Assembly (NCBI RefSeq): GCF_005144415.1
Contig: NZ_SWJE01000022.1
Location: 1 to 64,000 of the forward strand
Direction of reading: 5' to 3'
Length of the DNA: 64,000 nt
DNA from: Trinickia terrae
GTDB lineage: Bacteria; Pseudomonadota; Gammaproteobacteria; Burkholderiales; Burkholderiaceae
In this document: positions 58,857 through 64,000 of the stretch, in pieces
How the letters are laid out: every line of letters starts with the position of its first letter
Numbering within the stretch: position 1 is the first letter of the stretch
Made by a program: the position numbers and the translations under genes
Notes under the pieces: model-generated
Seen by the model: only the letters and a program-made list of their open reading frames with translations
Databases searched by the model: none
Told to the model about the DNA's origin: nothing

Positions 58857-59344
58857 CGCCGGCTCGGGACGCGATCGTCGAGTTGGCGGACGCGGACGCA
58901 TGGCGCGCGCTCGTCGACGCGGCGCCGCTCGTGAGCGAGTGGGTCCGGATCGACCAGCCGTGCATCGATACCTTCGCCGACGCCACCGGCGATCGCCAGT
59001 GGATTCACGTCGACCCCGAGCGCGCCGCGCGCGAGTCGCCGTTTGGCGGCACGGTTGTGCACGGCTTCCTGACCTTGTCGATGATCCCTTCGTTGCTCGA
59101 GAAAACCGTCGCGATGCGGCAGCGGATGGCCGTCAACTATGGTCTCAATCGCGTGCGCTTCACGGCCCCGGTACCGGCCGGCTCGCGCGTGCGGGCGCGC
59201 TTTCAGGTGGAGGGGGTGACCGATGTCGACGGGGGCGGGGTGCAGGTGGTCTGGAACGTGACGCTCGAAGCCGAGAGCGGCGCCGCGGAAGACGGCGGCA
59301 AGCCGGCCTGTGTCGCTGAGTTCATCACTCGGCATTATTTCTAA
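58853..59344 (+). CDS. Second MaoC family dehydratase
   Basis: This 163-residue hot-dog-fold protein is related to the previous gene, with ATGDRQWIHVDPERA (D and H of the hydratase motif) and SPFGGTVVHGFLTL. It resembles NodN-type dehydratases. Two MaoC proteins in tandem suggest a heterodimer, as in bile-acid or cholesterol side-chain hydratases. Substrate unknown. Start MTPARDAIV is set by the overlap. Confidence 0.9.
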   Translation: MTPARDAIVELADADAWRALVDAAPLVSEWVRIDQPCIDTFADATGDRQWIHVDPERAARESPFGGTVVHGFLTLSMIPSLLEKTVAMRQRMAVNYGLNRVRFTAPVPAGSRVRARFQVEGVTDVDGGGVQVVWNVTLEAESGAAEDGGKPACVAEFITRHYF

Positions 59345-59431
59345 GCGGATTTTCTCGTAGGGCGCGACAAGCGGCGCAGTTGGGCCGCTTGTCATTCGCC
59401 AGCAGGAGAGGCCGAGGCCGTAGCGTGCGAT

Positions 59432-60124
59432 TCAATGCCGTACGTACTGCGTCGCGCCGAACAGCACTTCCTTGGCCTTCTCGTCGAACCCAGGCTTGCG
59501 CGCCGACGCCAGCACTTCGACTGCGCGCTGCACCGCCGGCCGCGCCGCAATCGCTTCATGCCAGCGCTTCACGTTCGGGAAATCGCCGAGTTCGACGCCC
59601 TGGTTCTTCCATGAACGTGTCCACGGGAAGCTGGCGATGTCGGCGATCGAGTAGTCGTCGCCGGCGAGATATTGCGTCTTGCCGAGCTTCGTATCCATCA
59701 CGCCATAGAGACGCTTCGTTTCGTTCGTGTAGCGCTTGACCGCGTATTCGATCTGCTCGGGCGCATACATGCGAAAGTGGTGCGCCTGGCCGAACATCGG
59801 CCCGACGCTGCCCATCTGGAACATGAGCCATTGCAGCGTCGTGTAGCGGGCGGCGGGATCGGCGGGAAGGAGCTTGCCGGTCTTCTCGGCCAGGTACACC
59901 AGGATCGCGCCCGACTCGAACAGCGACAGCGGCTTGCCGTCCGGCCCGCCGGGATCGACGATCGCGGGGATCTTGTTGTTCGGGCTGATGGCGAGGAACT
60001 CGGGCTTGAACTGGTCGCCGGCGCCGATGTCGACGGCGTGCACGCGATAGTCGAGGCCCGTTTCCTCGAGCATGATGTGGACCTTGTGGCCGTTCGGGGT
60101 TGCCCAGCTATAGACGTCGATCAT
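59432..60124 (-). CDS. Glutathione S-transferase, disulfide-bond oxidoreductase type (YfcG-like)
   Basis: This 230-residue protein has the thioredoxin-like N-terminal domain (MIDVYSWATPNGHKVHIMLEE) and the GSH-binding ESGAILVYLAEK, followed by the all-helical GST domain with the DYSIADIASFPW N-capping motif. It is typical of YfcG/YghU nu-class GSTs, which reduce disulfides with glutathione. It is on the minus strand and tail-to-tail with the MaoC gene. Start chosen at MIDVYSW, excluding a short upstream extension. Confidence 0.92.
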   Translation of the reverse strand: MIDVYSWATPNGHKVHIMLEETGLDYRVHAVDIGAGDQFKPEFLAISPNNKIPAIVDPGGPDGKPLSLFESGAILVYLAEKTGKLLPADPAARYTTLQWLMFQMGSVGPMFGQAHHFRMYAPEQIEYAVKRYTNETKRLYGVMDTKLGKTQYLAGDDYSIADIASFPWTRSWKNQGVELGDFPNVKRWHEAIAARPAVQRAVEVLASARKPGFDEKAKEVLFGATQYVRH

Positions 60125-60246
60125 CGCGGCTCCTATGCAACGCATTCAAATTCAGGCTGGAAAAAATTAGAGCATAGATCGCCGCATGTCGCTGGCGGCC
60201 TTGAAAACCCCGCCTGGCGTTCGGGTTTCTCAGCCGCGCGCGGCGC

Positions 60247-61341
60247 TCAGCGCACCTTCTGCGCGTATTGCCACGCGAGCTCGGCCATCGGCCGCGCGCG
60301 CCGGCCGGCGTCTGCGGCTTGGGCGCTCGCCGCGGTGCCGTCGACCACGCGCTTCATGATTCCTTGCAGGATCGCCGCGATGCGGAACATGTTGTAGGCG
60401 AGGTAGAAATTCCAGTCGCCTTCGATCGCGAGGCCGGTGCGTTCGCAATAGCGCCTGACGTACTGCGCCTCGTCGGGAATGCCGAGCGCCGCCCAGTCGA
60501 GCCCCGCGATGCCGCGAAACTGCTGCGGGTCGACGTGCCATGCCATGCAGTGGTAGGCGAAGTCGGCGAGCGGGTTGCCGAGCGTCGAGAGCTCCCAGTC
60601 GAGCACCGCCAGCACGCGCGGCTCGCCAGGGTGGAAGATCAGGTTGTCGAGCCGGTAGTCGCCGTGCACGATCGACACGTGCGCGTTTTCCTCTGCCTCG
60701 GCGGGCATATGCTGCGGCAGCCATTCGATCAAGCGGTGCATCGCTTCGATCGGCTCGGTTTCCGAGGCTTGGTACTGCTTGCTCCAGCGCCCGATCTGCC
60801 GAGCGAAGTAGTTGCCCGGCTTGCCGTAGTCGCTGAGGCCGATCTTGTCGACGTCGACCGTATGCAGCGCTGCGATCACGCGGTTCATTTCGTCGTAGAT
60901 CGCCGTGCGTTCGGCGCGCGTCATGCCGGGCAGCGACGGGTCCCATAGCACGCGGCCCTCGACGAACTCCATCACGTAGAATGCGCGGCCGATCACGGCT
61001 TCGTCCTCGCAGAGCGCGAGCATTCGAGCGACGGGGACCTCGGTGTCGGCGAGCGCGTGCATCACGCGGTGCTCGCGCTCGATCGCGTGCGCGGACGGCA
61101 GCAGCTTTGCAGACGGGCCGGGCTTCGCGCGCATCACGTAGCTGCGAGATGGCGTCACGAGCTTGAACGTGGGGTTCGACTGGCCGCCCGCGAACTGCTC
61201 GACCGCGAGCGGTCCGGCGAAACCGTTGACGTGCGCGGCGAGCCATGCGGCGAGCGCGTCGGCGTCGAAACGCTGGCGCTCGGACACCGCGCGGGTGCCG
61301 ATGAACGCCGAATAGTCCGTTTGCTGGTCCTTCGCTGCCAT
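60247..61341 (-). CDS. Phosphotransferase family protein (ACAD10/11-type)
   Basis: This 364-residue aminoglycoside-phosphotransferase-like kinase has the catalytic loop IVHGDYRLDN with the metal-binding DWE in VLAVLDWELSTLGNPLADF. Proteins of this group resemble the kinase domain of ACAD10/11, which phosphorylates 4-hydroxy fatty acyl-CoA for beta-oxidation. The surrounding acyl-CoA genes make that role plausible, though the sequence does not prove it. Antibiotic phosphorylation is unlikely. Confidence 0.85.
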   Translation of the reverse strand: MAAKDQQTDYSAFIGTRAVSERQRFDADALAAWLAAHVNGFAGPLAVEQFAGGQSNPTFKLVTPSRSYVMRAKPGPSAKLLPSAHAIEREHRVMHALADTEVPVARMLALCEDEAVIGRAFYVMEFVEGRVLWDPSLPGMTRAERTAIYDEMNRVIAALHTVDVDKIGLSDYGKPGNYFARQIGRWSKQYQASETEPIEAMHRLIEWLPQHMPAEAEENAHVSIVHGDYRLDNLIFHPGEPRVLAVLDWELSTLGNPLADFAYHCMAWHVDPQQFRGIAGLDWAALGIPDEAQYVRRYCERTGLAIEGDWNFYLAYNMFRIAAILQGIMKRVVDGTAASAQAADAGRRARPMAELAWQYAQKVR

Positions 61342-61413
61342 TGCCTTCTCCAGATCGGTTCGACTTTCCGGGCTGCGCGCTTCGTGTCGATCGAGCGCTG
61401 ATCTATCCCGTCT

Positions 61414-62145
61414 TCAATCGCGCTTGTATCGAAGATATTGCGCGTAGAGCATTTCCATCGTCGTGTTGCGCACGTCCTTGAAGAGCGGCGTGGGCGGCGA
61501 ATAGTTGATCGTGCGGATCACCCAGTCGCGCGGCTCGTCGCCGACGTCGAGCGCATTGATGCAGCCCGTCGCTTGCGCGAGATGGCCGAAGAATGCGCGG
61601 CCGCCCGCCGTGATCGCATGCGAGAGCAGCGCGCGGTTGACGCCGCCGTGCAGCACGACGAGCGCGGTGTCCCACGACGGATCGCCGCGCAGCCTCGCGA
61701 CCGGCGGCAGCACGCGATCGAGCAATTCGCCGATCGTCTCGCCGCCGAGAAACTGTGTGTCTTCGGGGACGACGCCGTCGAATACGCGCAGAAAGGCCGA
61801 TTCGACTTCGTCGGGCGGCAGGCCGGCGAGGCGTCCGCCGCGAATCTCCCGCCATTCGGGCCAGGTTTCGAGCTCGCTGCGCTGGCCGGTTTCCGCCAGC
61901 ACGCGCTGGGCCGTTTCGATCGTGCGCGGCAAGCCGCTCACGATCACGCGATCGAACCGCACGCCGTGCGCGGCGAACTCGCGGCCCGCGGCGCTCGCCT
62001 GCTCGCGTCCGTTTGCGTTGAGCGGCACCGTATCGGGCTCGATCGCGCGGCCCGAGTCGTCGAAGTAGGTCACGTCGCCATGGCGCATCAGGAAGATGCG
62101 GCGCCGCTTGGGGCTAGTGAAGCTCGATGTCGTCGGATCGCTCAT
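61414..62145 (-). CDS. Histidine phosphatase family protein
   Basis: This 243-residue phosphoglycerate-mutase-like enzyme has the N-terminal catalytic RHGD (LMRHGDVTYFD) and a second histidine in VVLHGGVNR. The ATG overlaps the enoyl-CoA hydratase stop (ATGA). A small-molecule phosphatase role is likely; its substrate is unknown. It may be co-expressed with the phosphotransferase downstream, 72 bases away. Confidence 0.88.
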   Translation of the reverse strand: MSDPTTSSFTSPKRRRIFLMRHGDVTYFDDSGRAIEPDTVPLNANGREQASAAGREFAAHGVRFDRVIVSGLPRTIETAQRVLAETGQRSELETWPEWREIRGGRLAGLPPDEVESAFLRVFDGVVPEDTQFLGGETIGELLDRVLPPVARLRGDPSWDTALVVLHGGVNRALLSHAITAGGRAFFGHLAQATGCINALDVGDEPRDWVIRTINYSPPTPLFKDVRNTTMEMLYAQYLRYKRD

Positions 62146-62930
62146 TTGTAGACCGGGGCGCGCTTTTCGAGGAATGCGGTGATGCCTTCGAGGCCGTCGC
62201 GATGATGGAGTGAGGCGACGAAGCTGTCGCGCTCGGCGATCAGGTGATCGGCGAGCGGCTGCGCGTCGGCGGCAGCGACGAGCGTCTTGATCCGCATCGC
62301 GGCGTTCGGCGAGACGCGCCCGAGCTCGTCGGCCCACGCGAGCGCGGTGTCGAGTACGGCGACGGGCTTGGCAAGCCGGTTCACGACGCCCAGCTCGTAA
62401 AGGCGCGTCGCGGCGACCGGCTTGGCTTCGAGCAGGATTTCGGTGGCGAGCTGGCGCGGCAGGGCGCGCGCGAGAAACCATGAGCCGCCGCCATCGGGCG
62501 TCAGGCCGACGCGCGAGTACGACATGACGAACTTCGCGTCGTCGGCGGCGACGATCAGGTCGCAGGCGAGCGCGAGCGAAAAGCCCGCGCCCGCCGCGGC
62601 GCCTGCGACGGCGGCGATGACCGGCTTCGTCGACGCGCGCAGCGCCGTGATCCATTCGCCGAGCAAGTCGATGCTTTCGGCCTGCACCGAGGGGGCTTTC
62701 GCGCGGTTTTCGAGCAGGCGGTTGAGGTTGCCGCCCGCGCAGAAGAAGCCGTCGGCGCCGGTCAGCACGATCGCGCGGATCGATGGATCACGCTCGGCGG
62801 TGCTGAGCGCCTCGATGCCGGCGGCGTACATGTCGGGATGCAGCGCGTTGCGCGCGCCGGGGTTCGATAGCGTGAGGACGAGCGTCGATTCGCTTTCGTG
62901 CGGGCGCGAGGCGAGAAGTTCCGCGCTCAT
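62142..62930 (-). CDS. Enoyl-CoA hydratase/isomerase family protein
   Basis: This 262-residue crotonase-fold protein has the oxyanion-hole segments ADGFFCAGGNLN near residue 60 and AAAGAGFSLALACDLI near 110. The usual catalytic glutamate is replaced in part by DGGG after GLTP (VGLTPDGGGSWFLAR). NCBI pipelines sometimes call close relatives oxepin-CoA hydrolase of the alternative type. A beta-oxidation hydratase or a phenylacetate-pathway hydrolase are both possible. Stop overlaps the histidine phosphatase start. Confidence 0.9.
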   Translation of the reverse strand: MSAELLASRPHESESTLVLTLSNPGARNALHPDMYAAGIEALSTAERDPSIRAIVLTGADGFFCAGGNLNRLLENRAKAPSVQAESIDLLGEWITALRASTKPVIAAVAGAAAGAGFSLALACDLIVAADDAKFVMSYSRVGLTPDGGGSWFLARALPRQLATEILLEAKPVAATRLYELGVVNRLAKPVAVLDTALAWADELGRVSPNAAMRIKTLVAAADAQPLADHLIAERDSFVASLHHRDGLEGITAFLEKRAPVYK

Positions 62931-63031
62931 GATGCGTCCTCGATGGGCTGCGTGCGAACGTGAAGGGCAAAGTGGCTCATATCATCTCCGGATTGTCGTG
63001 TACGGCGTCGATTCGAATTCGATCTTGGATC

Positions 63032-64000
63032 TTAGCTTGCGGCATCCGCCGCATCGGCGCTCGTGAGCGATATGCCCAGTTGCGCACGGCGCGCGAGCCA
63101 CGGCGACGGCCGATAACGCGGATCGCCGAGCACGCCATGGATATTGCGCAGAATTGTGAGGATGGTCCGCGCGCCGAGCGCGTCGCCAAGCGCGAGCGGT
63201 CCCTTCGGATAGCCGAGCCCGAGTGTGACCGCAAGGTCGATGTCTTCGGGCGACGCGATTTGACGCTGCGCGATATCGCAGCCGATGTTGACGATCGTCG
63301 CGACGATTCGCTGCGCGACGAAGCCCGTGGAGTCGCGAATCACCGTGACGGGCACGCCGTCGGCGGCGAAGAGCGCATGCGCGGCGTCGCGCGCGGCGCG
63401 CGTGGTGGCGGGCGTCGTCATCAGCGTGCGGCGCTGGACAGCGGCAAGCGGGAAGAGGGCGTCGATGGCGACGGTGCGGCTCGCGTCGAGTTGCTCTTCG
63501 AGCGCCGCCGTGGTGGCGTCGAGACCGAGCGGCGTGACGACGATCAGCGCGTCGTCCGCGGGCCGCTCGCCCTCGTCGAGCGCGACATTGGCGCGGGCGA
63601 CGAGCTGCAGCACCGCATCGCGCGCTGCCGGCTGCCGGCCGCTGACCCACACGCACTTCGGCAGCGTGGCAGGCGCATCCGCCTCCGCAGGCACCTGCGG
63701 CTTGCCGTCGACATAGCGATAAAAGCCTTCGCCGGCCTTCTTGCCGATCAGCCCGCCGGCGAGCCGCGTGCTCGCGATCGGCGACGGCGTGAAGCGCGGC
63801 TCTTCATAGAACTGGTGATAGATCGACTCCATCACCGGATGCGAGACGTCGAGCGCGGTCAGGTCGAGCAGCTCGAACGGGCCGAGCCGGAAGCCCGCCT
63901 GCTCGCGCATGATCCTGTCGATATCGGCGAAGCTTGCGATGCCTTCGCTCGCGACGCGCAGCCCCTCCGTGTTCATCCCCCGTCCGGCATGATTGACGAT
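63032..64000 (-). CDS. 3-Hydroxyacyl-CoA dehydrogenase, 5' end missing (window edge)
   Basis: The stop is inside the window and the reading frame stays open through 64000, so only the C-terminal ~322 residues are seen. IVNHAGRGMNTEGLRVASEGIAS and FRLGPFELLDLTALDVSHPVMESIY are typical of the C-terminal dimerisation domain of PaaH/FadB-like enzymes. A second, related domain follows (LGLGYPKGPLALGDALG). The Rossmann N-terminus lies beyond the edge. It oxidises 3-hydroxyacyl-CoA with NAD, fitting the neighbouring hydratase. An in-frame ATG at 63976 is not the true start. Confidence 0.9.
   Translation of the reverse strand: MVNHAGRGMNTEGLRVASEGIASFADIDRIMREQAGFRLGPFELLDLTALDVSHPVMESIYHQFYEEPRFTPSPIASTRLAGGLIGKKAGEGFYRYVDGKPQVPAEADAPATLPKCVWVSGRQPAARDAVLQLVARANVALDEGERPADDALIVVTPLGLDATTAALEEQLDASRTVAIDALFPLAAVQRRTLMTTPATTRAARDAAHALFAADGVPVTVIRDSTGFVAQRIVATIVNIGCDIAQRQIASPEDIDLAVTLGLGYPKGPLALGDALGARTILTILRNIHGVLGDPRYRPSPWLARRAQLGISLTSADAADAAS

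Noticed and set aside
60247-61341. Aminoglycoside resistance phosphotransferase
   Set aside because: The fold is shared, but the ACAD10/11-like sequence pattern and acyl-CoA gene context argue against an antibiotic role.

Overview
The window is a GC-rich stretch of chromosome from a beta-proteobacterium of the family Burkholderiaceae (Burkholderia / Paraburkholderia / Trinickia type). The evidence is the betaproteobacterial layout of the housekeeping genes (rpsO-pnp, qor, tpiA, secG, tRNA-Leu(GAG), then a 14-gene nuoA-N operon), the ilvBNC / psd / pssA / leuA series, and protein sequences that closely match what I know from Burkholderia. I see no insertion sequence, prophage, CRISPR array or rRNA. 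The coding sequence looks ancestral throughout. The last gene (3-hydroxyacyl-CoA dehydrogenase) is cut by the window edge.

Layout. 1-8.6 kb: complete high-affinity K+ uptake locus (small membrane ORF, kdpF, A, B, C, D, E). 8.9-14.1 kb: DUF4126 membrane protein, FtsX-type permease, truncated haemoglobin, AlaX editing protein and a DUF924 protein. 14.1-18.4 kb (minus): ArnT-like glycosyltransferase, SDR, LOG-type phosphoribohydrolase and a TetR regulator. 18.6-21.4 kb (minus): a metallophosphoesterase, a GT4 glycosyltransferase and diacylglycerol kinase. 21.4-23.8 kb (minus): an ECF sigma factor operon with DUF3619, DUF3106 and RDD proteins. 24.1-31.2 kb: branched-chain amino-acid genes ilvB, N, C and leuA, with psd-pssA phospholipid genes between them. 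31.4-38.9 kb: a BamE-like lipoprotein, an orphan branched-chain amino-acid binding protein, rpsO, pnp, qor, tpiA, secG and tRNA-Leu. 39.1-54.5 kb: nuoA-N plus a DUF2818 gene. 54.5-64 kb: Nudix hydrolase, DUF1178, paired acyl-CoA dehydrogenases and MaoC dehydratases, GST, a phosphotransferase, a histidine phosphatase, enoyl-CoA hydratase and 3-hydroxyacyl-CoA dehydrogenase. The last block looks like acyl-CoA catabolism.

How the parts work together. The 18.6-21.4 kb cluster has the gene content expected of phosphate-starvation lipid remodelling: a PlcP-like phospholipase C releases diacylglycerol, an Agt-like glycosyltransferase makes glycolipid, and DgkA re-phosphorylates diacylglycerol. Its promoter region carries a near-consensus Pho box. 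leuA is preceded by a leucine-rich leader peptide using rare CTA codons, whose ATG lies almost at the predicted transcription start. pnp has a long leader stem-loop of the RNase III type. The acyl-CoA dehydrogenase operon begins under a TetR-type palindrome, and a similar site overlaps the promoter of the TetR gene at 17.6-18.4 kb. Three related palindromic elements with different but self-complementary arms lie between the genes of that operon.
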